Positions 16,344 to 25,800 of a stretch of 64,000 nucleotides of DNA are shown here, piece after piece. Both the position numbers and the translations under genes were made by a program. The notes under the pieces are model-generated. The model worked only from the letters and a program-made list of their open reading frames with translations, did no database searches and was not told the origin of the DNA. Source of the DNA: Cupriavidus agavae (GTDB lineage Bacteria; Pseudomonadota; Gammaproteobacteria; Burkholderiales; Burkholderiaceae); NCBI RefSeq assembly GCF_004217045.1, contig NZ_SGXM01000004.1:248001-312000 (forward strand). Direction: 5' to 3'. The stretch's first letter is position 1; every line of letters starts with the position of its first letter.

Positions 16344-17402
16344 TCAGGCGGCGCGGCGCAGCGGCAGGTTCTTCTGGCCAGCCTGGCGGTTCGGCAGCAT
16401 CCCGTGCGCGGACAGGGTCTCGTCCACGCTGTCGTACCACGTGCCGATACGGTAGATCCTGCGCGCGTCCTTGCCCGTGGCGATCTCGCGGCCAAGTTCG
16501 TGCGCCACGCGCACGCATTGCCGGATCTGCTGCACCGACGACATGCGCCGGCCGTGTTGGTTGATGATCGTGTCCTCGATGCCGCAGCGCGGATGCAGTC
16601 CCATCGCCATGGCCATCATGTTGAATGGCAGCACGTTCTTGAGCAACGACTCGGCTGTCAGCGTGCAGCCGTCCGGCGCGCGATGGATGAAGTTGAAGAA
16701 GTTGAACGGGTTGGGGCCGTCGAAGCCCCCGCCGATGCCGATCCACGTCAGGTTCAGCGGGCCCATGTAGGCGCCGGCGCGCACCATCCGCTCCAGCGTT
16801 TCGAGCGCGTGGATGCCGGTGAGCTGAAAATGCGGCTGGATGCCGGCGGCCGACAGGCGGCGCAGGTGTTCCTCCACCCAGCCTGGGCCGGCGGGCACGG
16901 TCATCTCGCGGTACGCCTCGATGAAGGCCGGGTTGGATAGCGACGTCCCCGCCAGGTACTCGGGGTACAGCAGCTCCATGATGTTCATCTGCGTGGTGTT
17001 GATGGCCACGGTCACCTGGTCTGGCGCCGGCGTCAGCTCGGCCAGCATGTGGCGCGTGTCGTCGGACAGCCACACGGCCGCCTGGCCTTCGTCCTCGGGG
17101 GCGAACGAGATCGAGCCGCCCACCTGGATGATCATGTCGGGCACGGCCTCGCGCACGCCGGCGATCAGCTCGTTGAACCTGGACAGGCGCTTGGACCCCT
17201 TGCCGTCCGGTTCGCGCACGTGCAGGTGCAGCACCGTGGCGCCGGCCTCGTAGCAGTCCACGGCCTTTTGCACCTGCTCCGCCATCGTGACGGGGATGTC
17301 CTCCGGAAAATCCTCGGGCATCCACTCGGGGCCGTACGGCGCCACGGTGATGACCACCTTGTCCATGTTCTCGGGGTGCAGGGAATCGTCGAGGAATTGC
17401 AT
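16344..17402 (-). CDS. BKACE-family (beta-keto acid cleavage) protein, divergent member
   Basis: The 352-residue TIM-barrel protein has the zinc motif HLHVRE (His59, His61) and the PxGxW-like N-terminus. BKACE enzymes condense a beta-keto acid with acetyl-CoA and split it into an acetoacetate/aminobutyrate-type product and a new CoA ester. The region that usually carries a third metal ligand in an E-x-(Y/F)-D context reads HFQLTGIHALETL here, unlike the ECYD of the paralogue at 58085. Its activity may therefore differ. AAGGAG precedes ATG 17402. It diverges from the AraC gene at 17529. Confidence 0.85.
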   Translation of the reverse strand: MQFLDDSLHPENMDKVVITVAPYGPEWMPEDFPEDIPVTMAEQVQKAVDCYEAGATVLHLHVREPDGKGSKRLSRFNELIAGVREAVPDMIIQVGGSISFAPEDEGQAAVWLSDDTRHMLAELTPAPDQVTVAINTTQMNIMELLYPEYLAGTSLSNPAFIEAYREMTVPAGPGWVEEHLRRLSAAGIQPHFQLTGIHALETLERMVRAGAYMGPLNLTWIGIGGGFDGPNPFNFFNFIHRAPDGCTLTAESLLKNVLPFNMMAMAMGLHPRCGIEDTIINQHGRRMSSVQQIRQCVRVAHELGREIATGKDARRIYRIGTWYDSVDETLSAHGMLPNRQAGQKNLPLRRAA

Positions 17403-17485
17403 GTCGTCTCCTTTTTCAATGGGGTTCGTGGGGTTCGTACCCAGTGCTCGAGTATCGGCCATCGCAGGTTGGCGATTTGACGTTC

Positions 17486-17525
17486 GGGGACGCTCGATTT
17501 ACATTTGGGGACAGTCAGGGAAAAC
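17486..17525 (+). repeat. GGGGAC direct repeat (21-nt period), copy A
   Basis: GGGGAC occurs at 17486-17491 and 17507-17512. The right unit continues as GGGGACAGT, two bases, then GGGAAAAC. Almost the same 40-nt block recurs at 20553-20592. It lies between the divergent BKACE and AraC genes, so it may be an AraC operator. The repeated TGTCCCC-type motif also resembles the multiple-repeat ends of IS21-family elements. Confidence 0.5.
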
Positions 17526-17528
17526 ACG

Positions 17529-18533
17529 ATGTCCTACTTTCTGCGCAGTGCCAGCCTTACCAACTACGTGGATGTGGCGCGGGCCGTGGGGCTCGATCCG
17601 CATCACATGCTGCGTGCGGCCCGCATCAGCCGCAACGCACTGCTGGACCCCGATACACGCATCCCGGCCGCCCACGTGGGCCGGCTGCTCGAGGCTTCGG
17701 CCAGCGCGGCGCACGTAGACGACTTCGGGCTGCGCATGGCAGAGCTGCGGCAGTTCTCCAACCTCGGCCCACTGGCATTCGTGGTGCGCGAGGAGCCCAC
17801 GCTGCGGCGCGCACTGGAATCGATGGTGCGCCACATGAGCCTGCAGAACGAGGCGCTGGCGATGCGGGTGGAAGAGGCCGGCGACCTGGTCATGATCCGG
17901 CTGCAACTGCTTGGCGACATGCCGGGTCGGCTGCGCCAGGCCACCGAGCTGGCGGCAGGGGTGATGTATCGCATGCTCACGCTGTTCCTGGGCACGTCGT
18001 GGCGGCCGCGCAGCATCTGCTTCACGCACGCGCCGCCGGAAAGTCAGTCGGCCTGCCTTCGCGTGTTCGGCATGCCCGCGCTCTACAACCAGGATTTCGA
18101 CGGCATCGTTTGTGTGGCGCGCGACCTCGAGGCGCCGCTGCCGTCGTACGACCCGGTGATGGCGCAGCAGGTCAAGCGGTACCTCGGCACGTTGCTCGCG
18201 CAGTCGAACACGAACATGGCCGACAAGGTGCGCAAGCTCGTACATGCGCTGCTGCCTACTGGCATGTGTTCGGTGGATCGCGTGGCGCAGCAGTTGGGCG
18301 TGGACCGCCGCACCGTGCACCGCTGGCTGGAGCAGGAGGGCACGACGTATTCGGCCATCGTCAACGAGACGCGTGCGGGGCTGGCCGCGCGCTACATCGA
18401 GAACCGGGCGCGGCCTTTGTCGGAAGTGGCGACGCTGCTGGGGTTCTCGTCGTTGAGCGCGTTCTCGCGGTGGTTCGGCGTACAGTTTGGTTGCAGCGTG
18501 TCGAAATGGCGCGCCGGGCACGCCGCCGGCTGA
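17529..18533 (+). CDS. AraC-family transcriptional regulator (Arabinose_bd type)
   Basis: The 334-residue protein is a homologue of the AraC regulator at 10224: the N-terminal domain starts SASLTNYVDVARAVGLDPHHML and the C-terminal helix-turn-helix ends SSLSAFSRWFGVQFGCSVSKW. ATG 17529 is preferred over an in-frame GTG at 17505 because the domain begins at once and the earlier start lies within the direct-repeat block. It is divergent from the BKACE gene and is followed by a porin gene on the other strand, both plausible targets. Confidence 0.9.
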   Translation: MSYFLRSASLTNYVDVARAVGLDPHHMLRAARISRNALLDPDTRIPAAHVGRLLEASASAAHVDDFGLRMAELRQFSNLGPLAFVVREEPTLRRALESMVRHMSLQNEALAMRVEEAGDLVMIRLQLLGDMPGRLRQATELAAGVMYRMLTLFLGTSWRPRSICFTHAPPESQSACLRVFGMPALYNQDFDGIVCVARDLEAPLPSYDPVMAQQVKRYLGTLLAQSNTNMADKVRKLVHALLPTGMCSVDRVAQQLGVDRRTVHRWLEQEGTTYSAIVNETRAGLAARYIENRARPLSEVATLLGFSSLSAFSRWFGVQFGCSVSKWRAGHAAG

Positions 18534-18580
18534 TGGACACAGCCCCGGCACCGCCCGGCCGAGGCTGGTTCGCTGCGCGG

Positions 18581-19744
18581 TCAGAATTTGTGGCGGATGC
18601 CGAGTGCCACGCCGAGCATGTTGCTCTGACCGTTGGCGAGCGCGTAGCTGTTGCCGAGCGACAGGCTGTTGGCGTAGACAGTACCGAGCGATTCGAGCAT
18701 CAGTCCGGCATTTTTCGCATAGGCCGTGGACAGGTAGACGTCCGTGCGCTTGGAGAACGTGTAGTTCGCCACGAACGCCACCTGCCACGGATTCGGTGCG
18801 TTGGTGCCGAACAGGTTCTTCATGTCGTCGTAGTGGTAGGCCAGCGTCAGGCCAACGGCCGGCGTGACCTGGTAGTTGGCGCCGATCCAGTAGTAGTCGT
18901 CGCGCTGGATCACCACGCCGGCCGCGTTCCTGTTCTGTCCCCAGCGGTAGCCGCCCATGAGCTTGGCGACGTTGCTGAACGTGTAGCTGGCGCCAACCGC
19001 GGCCTTGCGCATCGTGCCGCTGCTGTTGCCGATCGTCGGGTTCCACTGGTCGTAGCCGACGGTCAGGCCCAGCGGGCCGCTGGCGTAGGCCACGGCGGCA
19101 CCGTAGGCGGTGTCGCGGCGGAAGGCGCCGGGCACCTCGCCGTTTCCGCCAATGGGCGTGGGGATGCCCACTGATGCCGGCAGCGCCAGGCCGGTGCCGA
19201 ACGACCAGTGCGCGAGCGCGGTCACGGGACCAAACTGGCCCGTGTACTTGATCGTATTGTTTTCGCGGAAGTTGGCGCCAGACTGGAGCACCACGGGCTC
19301 GTACTGGGTGGCATAGGCGGTCGGCGAGAAATTGGCGAGTGCCTCGAACATCGACGTGTACTGGCGGCCCAGGCTCAGTTGCCCGATGCCGGCCCGGCTA
19401 ACCCCGATGAACGCCTGGCGTCCGAACAGTCTCCCGCTCTGCTGCAGCGTGCCAGTGTCGAGGCTGAAACCGCTTTCCAGCACGAACACGCTCTTGACGC
19501 CGCCGCCCAGATCCTCGGTGCCGCGCAGGCCCCAGCGCGAACCGGCGAGGCCGCCCGAATCCATGCGGTACACCTTGTTGGCCGGACCGGGATTGAATCC
19601 GTTGGCCGCCGTCGGGATGTTGCCGATATGGTTCGCATATTCGACGTTGATGTCCGCTACGCCATACAGCGTGACGGCGGACTGCGCGAAAGCGGTGCCC
19701 GTGCCGGCAAGCGATGCCGCAATGACCATGCCCTTGAGCTTCAT
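18581..19744 (-). CDS. general porin (Gram-negative trimeric type)
   Basis: This 387-residue porin has a signal peptide (cleaved after TAFA) and a mature start of QSAVTLYGVADINVEYAN. Beta-strand repeats follow (SRWGLRGTEDLGGGVKSVFVLESGF), and it ends in a terminal Phe (GIRHKF) as outer-membrane beta-barrels need. GGAGA precedes ATG 19744. It is the closest paralogue in the window of the porin at 50251; both share the SVGT...RWGQ region. It lies convergent to AraC 17529 and probably admits the acid substrate of the 10-20 kb catabolic region. Confidence 0.93.
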   Translation of the reverse strand: MKLKGMVIAASLAGTGTAFAQSAVTLYGVADINVEYANHIGNIPTAANGFNPGPANKVYRMDSGGLAGSRWGLRGTEDLGGGVKSVFVLESGFSLDTGTLQQSGRLFGRQAFIGVSRAGIGQLSLGRQYTSMFEALANFSPTAYATQYEPVVLQSGANFRENNTIKYTGQFGPVTALAHWSFGTGLALPASVGIPTPIGGNGEVPGAFRRDTAYGAAVAYASGPLGLTVGYDQWNPTIGNSSGTMRKAAVGASYTFSNVAKLMGGYRWGQNRNAAGVVIQRDDYYWIGANYQVTPAVGLTLAYHYDDMKNLFGTNAPNPWQVAFVANYTFSKRTDVYLSTAYAKNAGLMLESLGTVYANSLSLGNSYALANGQSNMLGVALGIRHKF

Positions 19745-19855
19745 GGAACTGTCTCCTCTCTTCTATTGTCGTGTTGCGGTTGCGTCGTGGTGCTTCCCGT
19801 CGGAATGGGTACAGCGGTAAGGGGTGCGGTGCGGCCGGAGCCCGCCGGACGCCGC

Positions 19856-20452
19856 TCAATGGCGGCGCTGCAGCCGTGCGAGCAGGTTCGTCGCGCCGGG
19901 CCACGGGCCGAAGCCCGCCGCCGGGTTCAGGTGCCCGACCTTGCCCAGGTCGACCAGCTCGCTGCCCCAGTCGCGCGCCATCCCGGCGGCGCGTTCGTAG
20001 CTGGCCAGGGGGTCGTTCCGGCTGGCGGCCAGGATCGTCGGGAATGGCAGCGGCTCGCGCGGGATCGGCAGCCATCCACCGGATTCCAGCGACACGCGGT
20101 CCGGATAGCCGGCCGGCAACGGGGTCTCGAGGTCCGCCGGCGTCGCCAGCAACGCGCCGATCACCTTGTCTTGCGGCATTCCGGGATACCGCTGTCGCGC
20201 CCAATGCACGGCGATCATCACACCGGCGCTGTGGCAGACCAGCAGGACTGGCCCGTCGATGGCGAGCAAGGCTTTGTCGAGGGCGACTAGGCGCGCGGCA
20301 CAACTGAGCTTGTCGTGGTCGAGCGGGGGCACGGTGGCCACTTTCTGGCGCGCCGCGAGAAGGTCGGCGTGGAGCAACGTCTGCCAGTGCCGGACGACGT
20401 GATCGCGCAGTCCCGGCACGATCAGCACGGTGGCGTTGGGGGATGGAAACAT
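19856..20452 (-). CDS. RBBP9/YdeN-family serine hydrolase
   Basis: The 198-residue alpha/beta hydrolase has a nucleophile Ser75 in LVCHSAGV, an acid in NDPLASYERA, and a His in KVGHLNPAAGFGPWP, the typical RBBP9/YdeN pattern. ATG 20452 is preferred; the frame continues upstream into the GGGGAC repeat. The substrate is unknown. It lies 111 nt before the porin start on the same strand, so the two may be cotranscribed with the hydrolase first. Confidence 0.85.
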   Translation of the reverse strand: MFPSPNATVLIVPGLRDHVVRHWQTLLHADLLAARQKVATVPPLDHDKLSCAARLVALDKALLAIDGPVLLVCHSAGVMIAVHWARQRYPGMPQDKVIGALLATPADLETPLPAGYPDRVSLESGGWLPIPREPLPFPTILAASRNDPLASYERAAGMARDWGSELVDLGKVGHLNPAAGFGPWPGATNLLARLQRRH

Positions 20453-20552
20453 CGTGTATGCCCGTGGTAGCTGGATGAGTGGGCACGCCAACGTTGCCGG
20501 CAGCCCGTCGACACGAAGTATTTGGTCAACGGGACAACGAGGTTTCACTTTC

Positions 20553-20592
20553 GGGGACAACTACTTTGCTTGAGGGGACAGTGCGGGAAAAC
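20553..20592 (+). repeat. GGGGAC direct repeat (21-nt period), copy B
   Basis: GGGGAC at 20553-20558 and 20574-20579, again 21 nt apart, followed by GGGGACAGT, two bases, GGGAAAAC. It matches copy A at 17486-17525 in the repeats, period and right flank. It sits 101 nt upstream of the hydrolase start (20452, minus strand), in the same relation as copy A has to the BKACE gene. Confidence 0.5.
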
Positions 20593-20648
20593 CCCGCCCG
20601 TCCGGGCGGTCAGGGATTTTCGTGGCTGGAGACCGGCAACGTTCAAGG

Positions 20649-20720
20649 CACTACGAGGTCTGGCTCGTCATGCACCAGGACCTGCGACACACCGCTCGCG
20701 TCAGGGCAATGACCTGTCTG
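20649..20720 (+). pseudogene. relic of a LysR-regulator C-terminus
   Basis: In one frame the bases read HYEVWLVMHQDLRHTARVRA, the well-known last segment of many LysR effector domains (WLVxHxDLRHTARVRA). No start, no upstream domain and no gene lies in front of it; instead it follows the GGGGAC repeat block directly. It is best read as the leftover of a regulator removed by a rearrangement at the edge of the lower-GC region. Confidence 0.6.
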
Positions 20721-21012
20721 ACATCAGGCTTCCAGATGAAAGTATCTGCCTCTGAAAAAAATCGAGCCGGAAGCGAACTCCGGAATACATCTCACTGAAC
20801 CCGAAGTGGACTGAAAATAGTCTTATTATGTTAATTTAAACTGCCACATTTCCCATGAAAACCGCCATGTTTTCGTAATTATCTAGACTCGGATAGCTGG
20901 CAGATCGAATAGGCTTATTAAAAGACGTCTATTCTCCGGAATCTGTCATCTGTAAATTCCTAGAATATTGTTACCGGTATTTTTCGGCTTAACTTTCATT
21001 CAGGGTGCTCTG

Positions 21013-21402
21013 ATGAACCAACTTAGATTCGGAATCGATGCCATCTTCAATGCTCAAGCATGGTCGTCATCTCGGCAGGCGCAAGCTGCTCAAACGGCCA
21101 GCGCAAATGCCACCGCAGTGGGTCACTTCAAGGAACGTGGCCTCAACCTGAAAGTTGTGGACATGGTGGATGGGTTCAAGGCTGACAAGCTCAAGGCGAC
21201 GGACCGCAATGGCGATGACGTCATATCCCTCAGCGAACTGGGTAAGCAGTTGGCTGGAGCGTCCGAGGAAGAGTTGTCGCGAATCCACGAGGCCTTGGAC
21301 CTCGACAAGAACGGAGAAGTGTCCGGTGCAGAGTTCAAATACAGCATGCCCGTCGATGAATACTTCGACATGATTGCAAAGTCTGCCCAGGCGGAAAATT
21401 GA
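21013..21402 (+). CDS. EF-hand calcium-binding protein
   Basis: The 129-residue protein carries two EF-hand loops: DRNGDDVISLSE (about residues 69-80) and DLDKNGEVSGAE (about 94-105), with Asp/Asn ligands and the closing Glu in place. It has no signal peptide or membrane segment, so it should be cytosolic. ATG 21013 is chosen because the upstream extension from TTG 20968 is hydrophobic and unlike the rest. It stands just ahead of the two-component gene group and may be a calcium sensor for it, which is inference from position. Confidence 0.8.
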   Translation: MNQLRFGIDAIFNAQAWSSSRQAQAAQTASANATAVGHFKERGLNLKVVDMVDGFKADKLKATDRNGDDVISLSELGKQLAGASEEELSRIHEALDLDKNGEVSGAEFKYSMPVDEYFDMIAKSAQAEN

Positions 21403-21657
21403 TGACCAGGTAAGACCACCATTGGCGGTTCCGCCTTGGTGTGCGCATGTGCAGGCATTGGTCTCAGCCTGACGCCTCGGCGCTTTGTGGCGGTCGGCAG
21501 AACGCCGGGAGAGGACCCGATGTGGGTGTGGCTCATAAGTAACTCCACATCTCTTCCCGGTCTTGGAATAGCGCATTGCGTTTTGACGAGCGGGGGCCCA
21601 AGGGCTCAATGCTAAAATCGCTGCCAACTGCTGCCCTGAATCGAACTTAGGCCTCAC

Positions 21658-22305
21658 GTGGAAACTGCAACGATCCCGCTCGACTTCACGAACGCTGACC
21701 AGGTCGTGTTCGTCGTCGAGGATGACGAGTCGGTCCGCCAGTCGCTCGTCACCTTGTTCCGTTCTGTGCGCCTGCGTGCGCAGGCTTATGCGACGGCAAC
21801 GGAATTTCTCGACAGTGCATGCCCGGCGGGGCCAAGCTGTCTGGTTCTTGATGTGCGTCTTCCAGGTATTAGCGGATTAGATCTTCAGGCCGAGATGGTT
21901 GCGCGAGACCTGCGACTTCCGATCGTTTTTATCAGCGGTCATGGAACCGTGCCCATGACCGTGAAAGCCATGAAAGCTGGGGCGATCGAATTTCTGGTCA
22001 AACCGCTCGATGAGGAAGCGCTGCTCAAAGCTGTGCGCCAGGGCCTCTGGGACGATTGGAACGCCCGCAAGACCCGCGATGAGCTGGAAGATTGTCTGGC
22101 GTCTTATCATCGGTTGACCGAGCGAGAGCGCGCGCTTTTTCAGCACATTGCATCAGGGCGGCTGATCAAGGAAAGTGCCGCTGAATTCGGTATCAGTGAG
22201 GTAACGGTCAAAGCGTACAGGCGAAGGCTCCTGGAGAAGATGGGCGTACCCACCATTGTCGAGCTGGCCCGCGTCGCTGAGCGCCTGAATCTACCTAAAG
22301 TTTGA
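21658..22305 (+). CDS. FixJ-type response regulator
   Basis: This 215-residue protein has a receiver (EDDE cluster, Asp65 in LDVRLPG, Ser93, Lys115) and a C-terminal LuxR-type helix-turn-helix (LTERERALFQHIASG ... VTVKAYRRRLLEKMG). The start is GTG 21658, the only one that leaves the receiver complete; no strong ribosome site is seen. It is the first of three regulators bracketing the large kinase at 22831. Confidence 0.9.
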   Translation: METATIPLDFTNADQVVFVVEDDESVRQSLVTLFRSVRLRAQAYATATEFLDSACPAGPSCLVLDVRLPGISGLDLQAEMVARDLRLPIVFISGHGTVPMTVKAMKAGAIEFLVKPLDEEALLKAVRQGLWDDWNARKTRDELEDCLASYHRLTERERALFQHIASGRLIKESAAEFGISEVTVKAYRRRLLEKMGVPTIVELARVAERLNLPKV

Positions 22306-22307
22306 GC

Positions 22308-22320
22308 CATATACAAAAGT
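22308..22320 (+). promoter_or_regulatory. CATATACAAAAGT box, copy 1
   Basis: This 13-nt sequence sits 3 nt after the FixJ stop and 41 nt before the ATG of the receiver gene at 22361. The exact complement occurs at 29521-29533 before another regulator gene. The core TACA-AAAG-TGTA is a short inverted repeat, a form typical of NarL/FixJ-type sites. Confidence 0.4.
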
Positions 22321-22360
22321 GTAGTGGCGGGACGTGCAGGGGGCACGCTACCCTTGCGAG

Positions 22361-22759
22361 ATGGGCAGAATCCTCATTTCTCGTGTCAACACACCACAAG
22401 TAACCTTGGTTTCGGTCATCGATGACGATGAGTCGGTCAGAAGCTCATTGGTGTTGTTGCTGCGCTCTCAAGGGTTCGACAGCCGCGGTTATGCGTCGGG
22501 CGAGGCGTTTCTCGAGGCTACCGACGCCATGGAAAGCCGGTGTCTAGTGGTCGACGTTGGGCTGAAAGGCATGAGTGGCATCGAACTGCAAGCCCGTTTG
22601 CGAAGTCTGAAGTCGACGGTACCCATCATCTTTATCTCAGCCCATCGGGACGATGAGACGATCCGGCGGGCGCACGCAGGAGGTGGGCGGGACTTCTTGG
22701 TCAAGCCTTTCTCCGAGGCGACACTGCTGGCCAGTATCGACCGTCTTCTGAACCCATAG
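22361..22759 (+). CDS. single-domain response regulator (receiver only)
   Basis: The 132-residue product is a complete receiver (DDDE, Asp65, Ser93, Lys115) with a roughly 15-residue N-terminal extension and no output domain. An in-frame GTG at 22334 would add nine residues; ATG 22361 is preferred, with moderate certainty, since neither start has a strong ribosome site. It precedes the 1701-residue kinase by 71 nt and may receive phosphate from it. Confidence 0.85.
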   Translation: MGRILISRVNTPQVTLVSVIDDDESVRSSLVLLLRSQGFDSRGYASGEAFLEATDAMESRCLVVDVGLKGMSGIELQARLRSLKSTVPIIFISAHRDDETIRRAHAGGGRDFLVKPFSEATLLASIDRLLNP

Positions 22760-22830
22760 TCACTGAATGCAACATTGCACGCCTTGCCGCCCCATGTTTT
22801 TAGCCGATCATCGATGTGGGGAGAGCGGCG

Positions 22831-25800
22831 ATGAGCAGTGATGTCTCACTTGCACCTTCCCGTGTTTCCGAATTCGCCGACGAGAGTCGCGCTGCGCGAG
22901 CGTTGCTGCGAGGGTGCGACAAACGGTTCTCCGGCGCAACCCAGCTTGTGGAGTTGTGTCGCGATGAGGAAAAGATTCTCTATCGCGCGATCGAAGGGGA
23001 TTTGCGCTGTTTGATAACGATTGCAGTGCGGCCCGCTGCATTGGTTCTGGAACGCTTTGCGCACGAGTATTCCATGCGCGACGCCTTGGATAACAGCTGG
23101 GCGATCGTTCCTGGCGGTTGGTATGAGAGCGGCCTGGGTGTCTTGCTTCAAACATCTGATCCGGGTGGTGTTCTTCTTAGCGAGTTCCGCACCCGGCCGA
23201 TCGAGCGTCTTCCCCAGATCGTGGACATCGTGGCGCATGCGATTTCGGTCGCCCGGGCGCTAGGCTCTGCGCATGATGCAGGTATTGTCCACGGCGACCT
23301 GAAGCCCGAGAACATTCTGTTGACGCCGGCGGGTGGCGCACGGCTGCTTGGATTCGGTATCTCGCAGTTGGTGTCTGATGGCGGGGCAACGCCGGAGGGT
23401 GAGGGGCCGATTCGCGGCTCCTTGGCGTATCTGGCTCCGGAACGGGCGAAACGAACGCGTGCGGGCATCGACGCGCGCGCCGATCTCTATTCGTTCGGCA
23501 TCGTGTTGTACGAACTGCTTACAGGTCGTCTGCCGTTCTACGCCGCAGACGTGGCGGGTTGGGTTCACTGTCATCTTGCCAGGCGGCCGATACCTCCGGG
23601 CGAGCTGCGTCCCCAGATTCCGCGAGCGCTCTCCAGACTTGTTGTGAAGCTGCTGGCGAAAGAACCGGCGGACAGATATCAGGATGCCGACAGTGTCGCT
23701 CGAGCCCTTGAGAGCGCCCTGGACCACGACGAGTCTGCGGAGGATCACGACTCGCCAGCGAGCGAAAGCGCGCGCCAGGTACCGCAGTTTTCCCAGCATC
23801 TCTATGGCCGGGAAAGCGAGTTGCGCAGCCTGCGGCTCACGCACGAGCGCGTCGCGCAGCACGGAGGCTCGGCATTCGTTCTCATCGGCGGCCTATCGGG
23901 TAGCGGAAAGTCATTTCTCGTGAGACAGTTCGAGAGGGCGCTTCTTGGTTGCGGCGCGCTCTTTGTTTCTGGAAAGTACGACCAATACCTGCGTGACATT
24001 CCCTATCAGACTTTGTCGCAATGTTTTGACAGGCTGATCCAGGACATCATTTCATCTGAGCCGGACACGCAAGCGCGATGGAGGGAATCGCTTGTTGCAG
24101 CCTTGGGAGACAACAGTGAGCTGATGGTGAAGCTGGTGCCATCGCTTGCGACCCTGATTGGCGATCCCGCCCAGACGACGTCAATCGGACCTCAGGAAGA
24201 CCAGATTCGCTTCCGCGCCACATTGAAGCGCTTTCTTCAGGTCTTTGCCACCGCAGATCATCCGCTGACGTTGTTTCTTGACGATATCCAGTGGCTCGAT
24301 GATGCAACGTTCGGGTTCCTCAGAGAGCTTTCGGAAGCCGAAGATGTTTCGCATCTCTTGGTCATTGCTGCCTATCGCGAGGAAGAAGCCACGTCCTCCG
24401 CGGCGCTCGCGTCTACGCTCGCATCGTTGAGAGCTTCCCCGACGGAGGTTGTAGAAATCAAGCTGACGTCGCTATCGGACCGCTCTTTGATGTCGATGGT
24501 AGCCGACGGGCTTGGTCGTTCCGAGTCGGATGTGATGCCGCTCGTGGAGCTCGTGCGCCAAAAGACCGCTGGCTTGCCGTTCCTGGCAGTACAGTTGCTT
24601 GGCTCGCTGATCGAGCGTGAGTTGATTCTCTTCAACAGCACCGAGCAACGATGGGAATGGGAGCTCAAACGCATCACGCAAACACTGTGCGATGACGATG
24701 CGGTGGACTATCTGATCGAGAAAATTAAATCGTTATCGCCCCAGTCCCGCGAGGACCTGTTCTATCTCGCATGCCTGGGCAATCGATCGACCTTGCAGAC
24801 TGTCGCTTCCGTTCTGGAATTGCGCGCGGATGCTGTACAGGCTCGATTGACGGAGGCTGCCTCGGCAGGTCTGATCCTTCTTCAGGACGGCATCTGCTCG
24901 TTTGCGCATGATCGCGTACAGGAGTCCGTATACGGAGGTGGAGGGCTTGGAGCACGGGCAAGCGCGCATCTTGCGACTGCGCGTCGCTTGCTCGCCCATG
25001 CGGGACAATCCAGCCTGCATGAGGCTGCATATGAAATTGCCACGCAGTTCCTGAAGGCTTTGCCGCTGCATCCGCCAGAGGCAGAAATGTTTGCTGCGGC
25101 ACGAGTATTCGAAGTCGCCGGAGAGAGAGCGAAAGCCGCGAGCGCTTATGACGCCGCGCTGATGTTCTTCGATGCCGGAGAGAAGCTGGTCGCCAGTGAG
25201 AAAGCCGTTGTTGGCGACTTGCGCAAGCTTGGCTTCGGGCTGCGACGCAATCTGGCTGAATGCAGGTTTCTCACAGGAAAACTGGAGGCGGCAGAGACCG
25301 ATCTCCTTGCGTTGCAAGGTTGCGCGCAGACCATTGAGGAGGCCGCGGACGTTGCTTGGCTTCTCATTACCCTCTACACGGCGCGCGACAGTAGCGATCT
25401 TGCGATCAGGACGTGTCTGGAATTCCTGGAGGTTGCCGGGGCGCCGCTACGACGTGATGCGACGCTGGAGCAGATTGAGACAGAGTATCGGAACCTGCAA
25501 TGCCTGATCGGGCCGTCAAGCATTGAAGGGCTTCTGGCGCTTGAGCCCATGAACGACTCGCGGCAGATCGCGATTTTGAACGTTCTGACAGCGGCATTGC
25601 CACCCGCGTTCTTCAGCGATGAAAGGCTCGTGTGCCAGATACTCTGTCGGATGGCGATGATCAGCGTCCGGTTCGGCAACAGCGATGCATCGCCGCTTGG
25701 ATACGCATACTTGGGAATGGTGGCCGGCCCGGTGTTCAATGACTATGCGGCAGCCTACCGCTTCGGAAGACTTGGACTGAATCTGGTTGAGAAGAAGCCG

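Larger units (their letters stand above)
20453..21012. other. 560-nt intergenic region with repeat, relic and AT-rich tract
   Basis: No intact gene is present. It holds the second GGGGAC repeat block (20553-20592), a CG hairpin (CCGCCCG/CGGGCGG near 20594-20609) and a LysR C-terminal relic (20649-20720). From about 20740 to 21010 it is strikingly AT-rich compared with everything to the left. This is the left edge of the lower-GC region, and the promoter of the EF-hand gene must lie in the AT-rich part. Confidence 0.6.

Noticed and set aside
17486..20592. Composite transposon bounded by the two GGGGAC blocks
   Set aside because: Both blocks point the same way and no transposase lies between them; only a relic or operator reading is left.
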